From positions 1,860,001 to 1,924,000 of the forward strand of contig NZ_CP120983.1 of NCBI RefSeq assembly GCF_030719215.1: DNA of 64,000 nt, in the 5' to 3' direction. Below the pieces are notes generated by a model that was not told the DNA's origin, ran no database searches, and saw only the letters and a list, made by a program, of their open reading frames with translations. Origin of the DNA: Streptomyces sp. Alt3 (GTDB lineage: Bacteria > Actinomycetota > Actinomycetes > Streptomycetales > Streptomycetaceae). Shown here piece after piece: positions 49,397-58,495 of the stretch (positions within the stretch are counted from its first letter, which is position 1; every line of letters begins with the position of its first letter). Made by a program: the position numbers and the translations under genes.

Positions 49397-50734
49397 TCAG
49401 AGGCCGATGACGTCGAGGGTCCACTCGGCCGCCAGGACGCCGCCGAGGCCGAGGACGGCGAGCACGGTCGTGTAGCCGGTGCGGACCTTGATCGCCTGGA
49501 TGACCGAAAGGTTGAAGTACTCCTTGAACAGCCAGAATCCCGGGTCGTTGACGTGGGAGAAGGCGATCGATCCGCACGAGACGGCGAGCACCATCATCTC
49601 GGGGTGGGCACCGCTCCCCGTGAGGAGCGGGAGCACCACGCCGGAGGCGGTGACGACGGCGACCGTCGCCGAGCCGAGCGCGATGCGCAGGATGGCGGCG
49701 ATGAGCCAGGCCAGGATGATCGGCGAAATCGCCCAGTGTTCCGTGATGTCCTTGATGTAGTCGGATATCCCGCCTTCGACGAGGACGTTCTTGAACGCCC
49801 CGCCCGCACCGATGACCAGCAGGATCATCGCCATCGCCTGGGCTGCCGAGGAGCAGGAGGCGCTGACGTCGGCCAGGCTGCGGCCGATCCGCGGTCCGAA
49901 CGCCCAGGCCGCCAGGAGGAGGGCCAGCAGAAGTGCGATCGGTGCCGAGCCGATGAAGGCGACCCCGTGCAGGAAGGGGCTGTCGCCGGACACTGCCATG
50001 TCGACCACGGCGGCGCCGGCGATCAGCGCCACGGGGAAGAGCGCCACGAACAGCGACCAGCCCATGCCGGGCATCTCCTCGTCGGTGAACTCGCGCTCAC
50101 TGACCAGGCCCTTGGGTATGGAGGGGTTCATCGCCTTCACGAACGGCAGCCGCGGCCACAGCAGCGCGACGAGCGCACCCGCCGGCACGGCGATGAAGAG
50201 GCCGTAGAAGAGGGTGTGGCCGACGGAGGCGTGGAACGTCGCGGCGACGGCGGTGGGGCCGGGGTGCGGAGGGAGGAAGCTGTGCATCGTGGACAGCGAG
50301 ATCGACATCGGCAGGCCCACCCACAGCAGGTTCACCCCGGTGACCCTGACGAGGGTGAACGCGATCGGCACGATGATGATGAAGGCGACCTCGTAGAACA
50401 TGGTCACGCCGATGAGCATGGACGTGACCACCATGGCCAGCTGGACCCCGCGCGGCCCGAAGGCGTCGAGCAGCTTGCCCGCGATCCTCTGGGCCGCTCC
50501 GGAGTCACCCATGATCCGCCCGACCATCGCACCGAGGCCGATGGTGAGCATGGTGTCGCCGATCTGGTCCCCGATTCCGGCCGAGAGGACGTCCGGTATC
50601 TCGACCGCCGGTATCCCCTGGACCAGAGCCACGCCGACGGCTACGAGCAGCAGCGCGGCGAAGCCGTTGAGCTTCATGCGGGTCATCAGGAGCAGCAGCA
50701 CCACAACGCTGATCCCGACTACGACGAGCGGCAT
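49397..50734 (-). CDS. Gluconate/glucarate:H+ symporter (GntP family)
   Basis: 445-residue permease with about 13-14 hydrophobic helices, starting [40 protein letters not shown]. GntP hallmarks include [50 protein letters not shown] and ACGS-like [21 protein letters not shown]. Next to gudD the transported sugar acid is probably D-glucarate or a similar aldarate. ATG 50734 is used; a longer frame adds a short basic tail. The operator-like palindrome at 50849-50877 lies upstream. Confidence 0.92.
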   Translation of the reverse strand: MPLVVVGISVVVLLLLMTRMKLNGFAALLLVAVGVALVQGIPAVEIPDVLSAGIGDQIGDTMLTIGLGAMVGRIMGDSGAAQRIAGKLLDAFGPRGVQLAMVVTSMLIGVTMFYEVAFIIIVPIAFTLVRVTGVNLLWVGLPMSISLSTMHSFLPPHPGPTAVAATFHASVGHTLFYGLFIAVPAGALVALLWPRLPFVKAMNPSIPKGLVSEREFTDEEMPGMGWSLFVALFPVALIAGAAVVDMAVSGDSPFLHGVAFIGSAPIALLLALLLAAWAFGPRIGRSLADVSASCSSAAQAMAMILLVIGAGGAFKNVLVEGGISDYIKDITEHWAISPIILAWLIAAILRIALGSATVAVVTASGVVLPLLTGSGAHPEMMVLAVSCGSIAFSHVNDPGFWLFKEYFNLSVIQAIKVRTGYTTVLAVLGLGGVLAAEWTLDVIGL

Positions 50735-50848
50735 GTCAGTTCCCCTTCGAACTGTCGGAGTGTCGGGCTGTCGCAACGTCCGCGCGCGACGGCTCCTTCG
50801 CGGGAGCCGTCGGCCGGAGCGGCGGGTGGCACACTCAGGCGGTACATC

Positions 50849-50877
50849 CTCATATGCAGATGGCGTATATGTATGAG
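50849..50877. promoter_or_regulatory. IclR-type operator candidate for the glucarate genes
   Basis: A 29-bp imperfect palindrome with outer arms CTCATA and TATGAG, and inner ATATGC...GCGTATAT, lies in the 210-bp gap between the divergent permease and iclR-type genes. It is strikingly AT-rich for this genome. Confidence 0.55.
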
Positions 50878-50944
50878 AACGGAGGTTAGGGCGGTGAACG
50901 CGACAGGGTCAATGGGTGTGACAGCGCGGATTTAGGATGGGCGG

Positions 50945-51733
50945 ATGCCGGAGAACAGCGGGGTCCGTGGGGTGAAGTCGGCGTCCCGTACGGTCGCGCT
51001 GCTGGAACTCCTCGCCTCCCGGGGCGACCGGCCGGCCCGGCTGGACGAACTCGCCGAAGAGCTCGGCGTACCGCGCAGCAGCATGTACCAGCTGCTGCGG
51101 ACCCTCGTCGACTGCGGCTGGGTGCGCACCGACACGACCGGTTCCCTGTACGGCATCGGCATCCGCGCCCTGCACACGGGGACGAGCTATCTGGACAGCG
51201 ACCCGCATGTGCGCGCGGCGCGTCCCTACCTCGACGTGGCCTCGGACGCGCTCGGCGAGACGATCCATCTGGCCAGGCTCGACGGCTCGAACGTCGTGTA
51301 TCTGGCGACGCGCGAGTCCCACGAGTACCTGCGCACCATCAGCCGGGTGGGGCGCCGCATCCCGGCGCACGCCGGAGCGCTCGGCAAGGCTCTGCTCGCC
51401 GAGCGTCCCGACGACCGACTCCCGCTGCCCGAAGGGCCCCTGGCGCCCCTCACGGAGAAGACGCACACCGGACGCGCCACGCTGCTGGCCGATCTCGCCG
51501 GGGTGCGCGAGCGCGGCTACTCGATCGACCGCGAGGAGACGGTGACGGGCATCGCCGGTTTCGGCTTCGCCCTGCGGTACGACTCACCGGCCGTCGACGC
51601 CATCAGCTGCTCGGTGCCGGTGGCGCGGCTCGGCAAGGAGCACGAGAGGCGGGTCGTGGCGGTCATGCGGGAGATCCGGACGAAGATCGAGAGTGTCCTG
51701 TCCCCCGCGTCCGGCGCCCCCGACTGGCGCTGA
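50945..51733 (+). CDS. IclR-family transcriptional regulator
   Basis: 262 residues. The winged helix SASRTVALLELLASRGDRPARLDELAEELGVPRSSMYQLLRTLVDCGWVRTD is followed by an IclR effector domain: AGALGKALLAERP, TLLADLAGVRERGYSIDREETVTGIAGFGFALR, and the ISCSVPVARL end with its Cys. It is divergent from the gntP-gudD pair with a palindrome in between, so it probably represses these genes until a sugar acid binds. The start ATG 50945 follows GGATGGGCGG. Confidence 0.92.
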   Translation: MPENSGVRGVKSASRTVALLELLASRGDRPARLDELAEELGVPRSSMYQLLRTLVDCGWVRTDTTGSLYGIGIRALHTGTSYLDSDPHVRAARPYLDVASDALGETIHLARLDGSNVVYLATRESHEYLRTISRVGRRIPAHAGALGKALLAERPDDRLPLPEGPLAPLTEKTHTGRATLLADLAGVRERGYSIDREETVTGIAGFGFALRYDSPAVDAISCSVPVARLGKEHERRVVAVMREIRTKIESVLSPASGAPDWR

Positions 51734-51819
51734 AACACCCACCGCCGGCGCCCCCGGGGCGCCGACCCACCAGCGTCCGGCGGCCGGAGGGATCAGCGCC
51801 TCGGGGGCCTGCCGCCGTG

Positions 51820-53037
51820 TCAGCTGCGTGGCGTGTCGAGCGCGTTCAGCAGCCGGTCGACGTCCTCGTCGCAGGTGTAGGGCGCGAGACCGACGCGTAC
51901 GCCGCCCTCCTCGCCCAGCCCGAGCCGGCGGGACGCCTCGACGGCGTAGAAGGAGCCGGCCGGTGCGTCCACCCCGCGTTCGGCCAGGTGCCGGGAGACC
52001 TCCCCGGAGTCCCTGCCCGCCACGGTGAACAGCGTGGTCGGCGTGCGCCGTGCCGCACGGGAGTACACGGTGACTCCGTCCATCCCGGCCAGTCCCTCCT
52101 CGATGCGGACGCGCAGCCGGTCCTCGTGCGAGGCGAGTGCTGTGAACGCGTGCCCCAGACGCTCCCGCCGGCTGCCGGCGACGGGGGTGAGCCCGGCGAG
52201 GAAGTCCACCGCCGCCGTCGCACCCGCCAGCAACTCGTACGGCAGCGTGCCGAGTTCGAAGCGCTCGGGCACGGCGTCGCTGGAGGGCAGCAGCTTGTCC
52301 GGCCGGAGACTGTGGAGCAGTTCCCGCCGCCCGGTCAGCACGCCGAGATGCGGTCCGAGGAACTTGTACGGCGAGCAGACCAGGGTGTCCGCGCCGAGGG
52401 CGGTCAGATCGACCGTGGCGTGCGAGGCGTAGTGCACCGCGTCCACGTGGAGGAGCGCGCCGGCTCGGTGCACCAGGTCGGCGACGGCGGGGATGTCGGG
52501 GCAGGTACCGATGAGGTTCGAGGCGGCGGTGACGGCCACGAGCCGGGTACGGCCGGACAGCACGGCCTGGATGTGACCGGCGTCGAGCTCTCCCGTTCCG
52601 GGGTCGAAATCGGCCCACCGGACCGTCGCCCCCACGGCCTCGGCGGCCTGCGCCCAGGGCCGTATGTTGGAGTCGTGGTCGAGCCGGGACACCACCACTT
52701 CGTCCCCCGGCCCCCAGTCCTTGGCCATGGTGCGCGCCAGGTCGTAGACGAGCTGGGTGGCGCTGCGCCCGAACACCACCGAGCCGGCCTCCGAGCCGAG
52801 CAGGTCGGCCAGGGCCGACCGTGCGTCGGCCACGATCGTCTCGGCGTTGCGCGCGGCCTCCGTGAGGACGCCGCGGTTCGCCAGGGGGCAGGTGAGGGCT
52901 CCGGTGATCGCGTCGACGACCTGCTGGGGCGTCTGGGTGCCGCCCGGAGCGTCGAAGCGGGCTGTCCCCGCCTTCAGCGCCGGAAAGCAGGAACGGATCG
53001 CCTGCACGTCGAGGGTGTGGCCGTTGTCGCTGCTCAA
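51820..53037 (-). CDS. Cysteine desulfurase-like class V aminotransferase
   Basis: 405-residue PLP enzyme of the SufS/CsdA-like group. It has the RFDAPGGTQTPQQVVDAI start, VVFGRSATQLVYDLARTM, VVVSRLDHDSNIRPWAQAAEAVGA, LLHVDAVHYASHATVDLTAL with the PLP-Asp and -His, and the Schiff-base Lys in CSPYKFLGPHLGVL. The start is TTG 53037, with GGAG 6 bp upstream; no ATG fits before the fold. No Fe-S assembly genes adjoin, so this is probably one of the stand-alone desulfurase-like enzymes instead of SufS itself. Confidence 0.88.
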   Translation of the reverse strand: MSSDNGHTLDVQAIRSCFPALKAGTARFDAPGGTQTPQQVVDAITGALTCPLANRGVLTEAARNAETIVADARSALADLLGSEAGSVVFGRSATQLVYDLARTMAKDWGPGDEVVVSRLDHDSNIRPWAQAAEAVGATVRWADFDPGTGELDAGHIQAVLSGRTRLVAVTAASNLIGTCPDIPAVADLVHRAGALLHVDAVHYASHATVDLTALGADTLVCSPYKFLGPHLGVLTGRRELLHSLRPDKLLPSSDAVPERFELGTLPYELLAGATAAVDFLAGLTPVAGSRRERLGHAFTALASHEDRLRVRIEEGLAGMDGVTVYSRAARRTPTTLFTVAGRDSGEVSRHLAERGVDAPAGSFYAVEASRRLGLGEEGGVRVGLAPYTCDEDVDRLLNALDTPRS

Positions 53038-53164
53038 GGGGTGCTCCGGGAGGGGTGAGGGCGGGCGTCGGCGCCGCGTCGGCCGGCCGACGCGGTCCTC
53101 CGCCCGGGCGGCGGGTGGCCGGCCGGGCTCGGGTCCGCCCCGAGCCGTACCAGGGGCTCGACGG

Positions 53165-53345
53165 TCATGATGGCACTGGAGCGCGTGGTCGGAACGGATA
53201 GCGCTCGATGCGCGCCCGGGCGGTGATCCACCACATCTCGGAGAAGGTGTCGAGGCTCGCCCTGCCCCCCGGACCGGCCTCCGGCCCCGGATGCCTTGCT
53301 GCCGCCGAACGGGGCCACCGCCTCGTCGTCGACCGTCCGGTCGTC
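53165..53345 (-). pseudogene. Aldehyde dehydrogenase C-terminal remnant with a frameshift
   Basis: One minus-strand frame reads TVDDEAVAPFGGSKASGAGG, the well-conserved C-terminal ALDH motif (D-E-x-x-x-P-F-G-G-x-K-x-S-G). After RSGG the reading continues only in the next frame as ASLDTFSEMWWITARARIER then YPF, the normal ALDH end. The upstream 400 residues of an ALDH are absent. It is a broken end fragment next to the desulfurase-like gene; the GC-rich remainder of 53038-53557 shows nothing else. Confidence 0.6.
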
Positions 53346-53557
53346 GATGCGCCCCGCGCCCGATCGGCCCGGACGCGGAGGAGGCGGAGTCCGTGCTGGT
53401 CATCATGAGTTCCGGTCCGTGCGTCGGGATCGGATCGGCCGGCGGACGTCCGGCCGGCCCGCCCTGCCGGTTCCACCACAGGCCCCTGTCCGCGGCGGGG
53501 GCCCAGGGGGGCAGCTGAGGGGAGCGCACGGGCCTACCCGGCCACGGACGTACGGAA

Positions 53558-53587
53558 TCGGGGGCCGTCGCGTTCGACGGCCCCCGA
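53558..53587 (-). terminator. 13-bp perfect-stem terminator after pectate lyase
   Basis: TCGGGGGCCGTCG (53558-53570) pairs with CGACGGCCCCCGA (53575-53587) around a CGTT loop, about 115 bp beyond the pectate lyase stop codon. Confidence 0.75.
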
Positions 53588-53700
53588 CCGGGGCGTTCAG
53601 CGGCGGGAGCCGGTCCTCGCACCCCTGCCCGGTGTTCCCGCGACGGCCCCGGACGTCTCCGGGGCGTCACCGGTCCCGGGAGGGAGCCAGGACCGTGCCG

Positions 53701-55254
53701 CTATCCGGCGTACGTCTCGAACTCGGCGACCTTCGGTGTCCCGGACGAGCCGGTGATCTCGAAGGTGACCTTCTTCAGCGAGGTCTTGGGGACGGTGATG
53801 GTGCCGGCCCCGGTCCCGGAGGTGAGAACCGCGCCGGTGTCACCGTTGACGACCCTCCAGGCTCCGATGACCCCGGTGGAACCCGACGCCTCACGGATGT
53901 TCACCTTCGACACGGAGGTGGCGGTCCCCCACTTGATCGAGATGGAACCCGTCGAGCCGGCCGGCGACCAGTAGGTGCTCATGTCACCGTCACGCACGTT
54001 GCCGTAGCTGGACCCGCTCGCCTTGCTGGAGCCGTCGGATCCGGCACCGATGCTCAGGTTGGTGCCGCCGGGCTGGGTGGGGTCCGTCGGGTCCGGTGTC
54101 GGGTCGGTGGGCGTGGGGGTGGGGGTGGGGGTGGGGGTCGTCGGCGAGCAGCTGCCGTCCGACACCTTCAGGCCCTTGTTGGCGCCCGCGGTCGCACCCA
54201 CGATCGCCGGGACGCAGCTCGCGTTGTCCAGGCTGTAGGAGTAGGGGATGCTGACCGTGGTGTTGGACTTCGGGTCGGGACCGGCCGGGTTGTTCTCGCT
54301 GCCCTTGGCGGACCAGGTCACGTTGTCGAACGTGTTGCCGCTGACCTGCCAGTATCCGGCCGCGTCCGTGTAGAACGTGCCCAGGACGTCCTTGGAGTCC
54401 TTGAAGTAGTTGTTGTCGACCTTGGCCCGCGCTCCGGCCCGGGAGTTGATTCCGGACTCGTTGAGCTTCACGTAGTAGTTGTTGTAGATGTGGGCGATGC
54501 CGCCGCGCAGCAGGGGCGCCCTCGAGTCGATGTTCTCGTACAGGTTGTGGTGGTAGGTGATGTAGCCGTTCGAGAGCTCGGTCTCGCTGGAGCCGACCAG
54601 GCCGCCACGGCCGGAGTTGCGCAGGGTGCTGTAGGACAGCGTGACGTACTGGGTGTTGTCCTTCATGTCGAAGAGGCCGTCGTAGCCCTCCGACTCACCG
54701 CCCGAGGCCTCCAGAGTCGTGTGGTCGACCCAGACGTTGCGGACGTCGCTCTCCATGCCGATGGCGTCACCGCCGTTGGACGTGGGCGAGCCGGACTTCT
54801 TGACGTTCTTGACGGTCACGTTCTGGATGATGATGTTGCTGGACTCACGGATGTGGATGCCCAGCTGGTCGAAGACGGCACCGCTGCCGACGCCGACGAG
54901 CGTGACGTTGCTGATCTGCTTGAGCTCGATCACACCGGCGGCGGTGTTGCAGCTGCTCCCCGACACCTTGGTGGTGTTGCCGTGGTTGATCGTGCCCTCG
55001 ACCTCGATGGTGATCGGGGTGCTGCTGCTGGCCCGGTTGCACAGGGCCGTGTGGATCGCGGTACCCGTGGTGGCCCGCACGGTCGTCCCGCCGGCGCCGC
55101 CGGTGGTCCCGCCGTTCTGGGTCGCGTATCCGGTGGCACTCCCGGTCGCCGCCGCCGACGCCGCCTCGGGCATCGACAGCACCACGCCGGTCGCGGCCGC
55201 CACGGCCAGCGTGGCCAGAGCGGCGTTGAGTCGCAGCGCGACTGGTCGTCTCAT
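53701..55254 (-). CDS. Secreted pectate lyase with C-terminal carbohydrate-binding domain
   Basis: 517-residue extracellular polysaccharide lyase (PL1). The signal peptide is 1-34 (ending EAASAA). The parallel beta-helix catalytic domain runs about 50-370: IIIQNVTVKNVKK, NVWVDHTTLEASGG, YDGLFDMKDNTQYVTLSYS (Ca-binding Asp) and INSRAGARAKVDNNYF with the catalytic Arg region. A Pro/Thr linker (PTPTPTPTPTDP) joins a C-terminal F5/8-type discoidin/CBM domain (about 410-517: NLSIGAGSDGSSKASGSSYGNVRDGDMSTYWSP). It degrades polygalacturonate outside the cell. The gene is isolated, with a promoter-overlapping operator 330 bp upstream. Confidence 0.93.
   Translation of the reverse strand: MRRPVALRLNAALATLAVAAATGVVLSMPEAASAAATGSATGYATQNGGTTGGAGGTTVRATTGTAIHTALCNRASSSTPITIEVEGTINHGNTTKVSGSSCNTAAGVIELKQISNVTLVGVGSGAVFDQLGIHIRESSNIIIQNVTVKNVKKSGSPTSNGGDAIGMESDVRNVWVDHTTLEASGGESEGYDGLFDMKDNTQYVTLSYSTLRNSGRGGLVGSSETELSNGYITYHHNLYENIDSRAPLLRGGIAHIYNNYYVKLNESGINSRAGARAKVDNNYFKDSKDVLGTFYTDAAGYWQVSGNTFDNVTWSAKGSENNPAGPDPKSNTTVSIPYSYSLDNASCVPAIVGATAGANKGLKVSDGSCSPTTPTPTPTPTPTDPTPDPTDPTQPGGTNLSIGAGSDGSSKASGSSYGNVRDGDMSTYWSPAGSTGSISIKWGTATSVSKVNIREASGSTGVIGAWRVVNGDTGAVLTSGTGAGTITVPKTSLKKVTFEITGSSGTPKVAEFETYAG
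54115..54138 (+). repeat. (GGGGGT)4 tract, possible G-quadruplex
   Basis: Four perfect GGGGGT units on the + strand, the coding complement of Pro-Thr repeats in the pectate lyase linker. Four runs of five G with single-base loops form a strong potential quadruplex on the non-template strand of this minus-strand gene. Confidence 0.8.
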
Positions 55255-55577
55255 GTTGGTGTCCCCATTCGTGTTCACATGCTGTGTTGCTGCTCCATGC
55301 CGCGGTCGCAACGGCGAACCGGCGGGGCTGTCGGCTTGACGCCGGGCAGCACTCGTCGGCCGGTGGTGCATGTTGATCTCGAGCGGTCGGGGCGGCAGTC
55401 CTTGCCGGTCCCGGGACGAGCGAGGCGGCCGGGCCCGGCGCGGACCGGTGTGGTGCACCTTCGTCCGCACGGGCCCGGCTTCCCGGTGAAGCCCTGGGCC
55501 GAGCAGGTGGCGGCTCACGCGCGTTCGTCGCGACGGCCGTCACGACGAACGCTTCCACCGGACGGAACCCAGGAGGG

Positions 55578-55627
55578 GAAAGCGCTTTCTGCCCGCGACA
55601 ATAGAGGGCCCGTCGCCAGACTGACAA
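55578..55627 (-). promoter_or_regulatory. Pectate lyase promoter with LacI-type operator
   Basis: Minus-strand promoter: TTGTCA (55627-55622), 18 bp, TATTGT (55603-55598). The 12-bp perfect palindrome GAAAGCGCTTTC (55578-55589) lies 9-20 bp past the -10, covering the expected start point. It resembles LacI-family operators, so a carbohydrate-responsive repressor is likely. The leader to ATG 55254 is about 330 nt; 55255-55577 holds no gene I can support. Confidence 0.7.
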
Positions 55628-55786
55628 GGTTCATGACAGCTGAGAAATCCAGGACTCAGCCTCGGGCGTGAACGGCAACACCCTTAGAAAACAACAGACT
55701 TGGAGACTACGTCCGGTTATGGCACGACAGTCCGGGCGCGACGGCGGGCGGCCTCCTCGGTGCGGTCCTGCTCGCCCGCCGGATGG

Positions 55787-56995
55787 TCAGACGACTCCGT
55801 CGGCACGCAACTCGCCGATCTGCCCGGGCGTGTATCCGAGTTCGGCCAGGATGCCTTCGGTGTGCTCGCCGACCGCGGGAACGGCGCCCATGCGCGGGGC
55901 GGTCCCCGCCAGGTCGACGGGCGGCAGCAGCGCCCTCACCGTCTCCCCGCCGGGCACGGCCACCTCCCGCCAGCGGTCACGGCCGGACAGCACGGGATGT
56001 TCCAGGAACTGCTTCACGTCGTTGACGGGGGCGTTGGCGATGCCGACGGCGTCGAGGAGCGCCATCACCTCGCCGCTGCCGGACGCCGCGATCCGCTCGG
56101 CCAGGAGCGCGTCGACCTCCTCACGGTTGCTCACCCGGGCGGATCCGGTGGCGAAGCGCGGGTCGTCGGTGAGGCCGGGGTCGCCGAGGAACCGCTCGCA
56201 GAGGGCGGCCCATTCGCGTTCATTCTGCACGGAGAGCAGTACGTCCCTGCCGTCGGCCGCGGTGTAGGTTCCGTACGGGGCGATGGTGGGGTGCCGGGTG
56301 CCGGCCCTCGGCGGCTGCGCACCGCTGTACGCGGTGTAGTAGGCAGGCTGCCCCATCCACTCGGCGAGCGCCTCGAACAGCGAGACCTCCACGGCGCGTA
56401 CGGTGCCGCGGGTGGCCCGCGTGAACAGCGCGGTGAGGATGCCGCTGTAGGCGTACGTCCCCGCCGCGATGTCGGCGACCGACACCCCGGCCCGGGCGGC
56501 CTCACGGGCACTGCCGGTGAGGGAGACCAGACCGGTCTGGCACTGCACCAGCAGGTCGTAGGCCTTTCGGTCCGCCCAGGGCCCGCTCGATCCGTAGCCG
56601 GTGACCGAACACGGGATCAGCGTCGGGTAACGATCCGCCAGGTCGTCGGCGGCCAGACCCAGGCGCGCCGCGGCACCGGGCGCGAGATTCTGGACGAACA
56701 CGTCTGCCCGCGCCAGGAGTTCATGCAGGACCTTGCGCCCCTTTTCGGACTTCAGGTCCAGGGTCAGGGATTCCTTGGAGCGGTTCAGCCAGACGAAGTA
56801 GCTGGACTGGCCGTGCACCGTGGTGTCGTACCGGCGGGCGAAGTCACCGCCGTCCGGCCGCTCCACCTTGATCACCCGTGCTCCCAGGTCGGCGAGCTGG
56901 CGGGTGGCGAAGGGCGCGGCCACCGCCTGTTCGACGCTCACGACGGTGATGCCGGACAACGGCAGTTCGTCGGCGGGCACTGCTTCCTCGGCCAT
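55787..56995 (-). CDS. CaiB/BaiF-family CoA transferase
   Basis: 402-residue type III acyl-CoA transferase. ITVVSVEQAVAAPFATRQLADLGARVIKVERPDGGDFARRYD is the family start. LNRSKESLTLDLKSEKGRKVLHELLARADVFVQNLAPGAAARLG carries the catalytic Asp region, and YGSSGPWADRKAYDLLVQCQTGLVSLTG follows. Later YGTYTAADGRDVLLSVQNEREWAALC and IANAPVNDVKQFLEHP are typical. It swaps CoA between carboxylic acids, such as in succinyl-CoA-dependent activation. It is isolated and divergent from the GH43 gene; the substrate is unknown. Confidence 0.92.
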   Translation of the reverse strand: MAEEAVPADELPLSGITVVSVEQAVAAPFATRQLADLGARVIKVERPDGGDFARRYDTTVHGQSSYFVWLNRSKESLTLDLKSEKGRKVLHELLARADVFVQNLAPGAAARLGLAADDLADRYPTLIPCSVTGYGSSGPWADRKAYDLLVQCQTGLVSLTGSAREAARAGVSVADIAAGTYAYSGILTALFTRATRGTVRAVEVSLFEALAEWMGQPAYYTAYSGAQPPRAGTRHPTIAPYGTYTAADGRDVLLSVQNEREWAALCERFLGDPGLTDDPRFATGSARVSNREEVDALLAERIAASGSGEVMALLDAVGIANAPVNDVKQFLEHPVLSGRDRWREVAVPGGETVRALLPPVDLAGTAPRMGAVPAVGEHTEGILAELGYTPGQIGELRADGVV

Positions 56996-57101
56996 GCGTC
57001 GTCCTCCGGAGGTGTCGGTGAACCGAACGGGAGCACCATCATGCGCATTCATGCCGAGCCCGGGGTGGCGCGGTCCGGCTCTCCTCGCCGAGTCCCCGAT
57101 A

Positions 57102-57143
57102 TTGACATGCGCAGATCCACTCACGATGCTGTGAGAGCGCTCT
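57102..57143 (+). promoter_or_regulatory. GH43 promoter with AGCGCT-centred operator
   Basis: TTGACA (57102-57107) is followed after 17 bp by GATGCT (57125-57130). AGAGCGCTCT (57134-57143), a perfect palindrome, lies 4-13 bp past the -10. Its core and placement are similar to the site at 55578-55589 of the pectate lyase gene. The leader to the ATG is about 160 nt. Confidence 0.5.
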
Positions 57144-57299
57144 TTTCATCGATGTACATGTCGGTGCGGAGGCAGGGGCCATGACCGGATGTCACCCCCC
57201 GCGTTCCGCGCCGGCGTGGTCCTGACCAGCCCTGCCCGCGTGCCGGCAACCGCTCCCCCGGTTGCCGCGTCGCGGCGCGGAGGCCGACCATGGAGCGGG

Positions 57300-58373
57300 A
57301 TGATGAAGCTTCCTCGTCACCTTTCCGGTATCGCCGCGTTCGCTCTCTCCGTCATGCTCGCCGCCGCGATGTGCCTGGCCTCCGCCGGGACCGCCCGGGC
57401 GGACCGCACCGGTATGCAGGCCGCGGACCCCAGCGTCCTGCGCGTCGGCGGCACGTACGTCTCGGTGCAGTCGACCGGGGGCGGGATCGCCGTGCGGCAG
57501 GCTTCGTCGACGGCGGCGCTGGCCTCGGCACCGGCCCGCCAGGTCTGGTCGGACAACCGCGGCCTCGGCGAGGTCTGGGCCCCGGAGATCGTGCGGGACG
57601 GCGGCCGCTACTACATCTACTTCTCGGCGGGCCGAGGCGCGGCCCACCGGATGTACGTCATCGACTCGGCCGCACCGGACAGCGGTTACACCGGGGAGTC
57701 GAAGCTCGCGCTGGCCGACGACAAGTGGGCCATCGACGGCACGCTGTTCACCTTCAACGGGCAGCGCTGGTTCGTCTGGTCCGGCTGGGCGGGCGACACG
57801 AATGTCGAGCAGAACCTCTACATCAGCCGGATGAGCGGTCCGAGGACACCGACCGGCGCACGGTTCGTCATCTCGCAGCCGCGCGAGAGCTGGGAGCGGG
57901 TGGTCGGCAACCCGTTCATCAATGAGGCCCCCGAGGCGATCAAGGACCCGAACGGGCAGCTCCACATCGTGTACTCCGCCAACGGCAGCTGGAGCGACCA
58001 GTACTGCCTGGCCGACCTGCGGCTCCGGGCCGGCGGCGACCCCACGTACGTATGGGACTGGTACAAGTCGAACGGCTGCCTCTTCGGCTCCTCCCGCGCG
58101 ACGATGATGCCCGGCTGGGACCCCACCCTGTACGTCGACGGCCCCGGCCACCACAGCTTCGTCCTGCTCGACGGCGACATCGGGACGAGCCCGCCGGCCG
58201 GCCCGCGCTTCCCCCTGATGTTCCACGCGGTCGCCAAGGGGACTCCGTACTCATGGGCGAACCGGTACTGGTACACGGGCACGTTCAGCTGGTGGGGCGA
58301 CATCACGTACAGCAGGGCCGATGTCCCCGGCTCGAACACCAGCACCGGCTGGAGCCTCAAGTTCTTCGAGTGA
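57300..58373 (+). CDS. Secreted glycoside hydrolase, GH43-like
   Basis: 357-residue exported beta-propeller enzyme. The signal peptide is 1-34 (ends SAGTARA). The GH43 catalytic triad shows as Asp in ADPSVLRVGGTYV, Asp in WAIDGTLFTFNG and Glu in INEAPEAIKDPNGQL. Strands with WAPEIVRDGGRYYIYFSAG are typical of arabinan/xylan-active members; the likely products are arabinose oligomers. It starts at ATG 57300 or 57303 after a GGAG. Its operator resembles the one at the pectate lyase, so the two may act together on pectic side chains. Confidence 0.88.
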   Translation: MMKLPRHLSGIAAFALSVMLAAAMCLASAGTARADRTGMQAADPSVLRVGGTYVSVQSTGGGIAVRQASSTAALASAPARQVWSDNRGLGEVWAPEIVRDGGRYYIYFSAGRGAAHRMYVIDSAAPDSGYTGESKLALADDKWAIDGTLFTFNGQRWFVWSGWAGDTNVEQNLYISRMSGPRTPTGARFVISQPRESWERVVGNPFINEAPEAIKDPNGQLHIVYSANGSWSDQYCLADLRLRAGGDPTYVWDWYKSNGCLFGSSRATMMPGWDPTLYVDGPGHHSFVLLDGDIGTSPPAGPRFPLMFHAVAKGTPYSWANRYWYTGTFSWWGDITYSRADVPGSNTSTGWSLKFFE

Positions 58374-58495
58374 CGTCTCCCGCCCGCCCGCAGGGAAAAG
58401 GTGTGGCCCCCGGCGCCCGCGCGGGCTACGCTCCCGCCGATGACTACTCAAGACTCCCGCAGATCGGGGGTCCTGACCGCGCAAGGTGAGTGCTG

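Noticed and set aside
49352..50935. 527-codon + strand frame
   Set aside because: It lies opposite the GntP permease, whose membrane helices and motifs are unmistakable; the + frame is Asp/His/Arg-rich noise.
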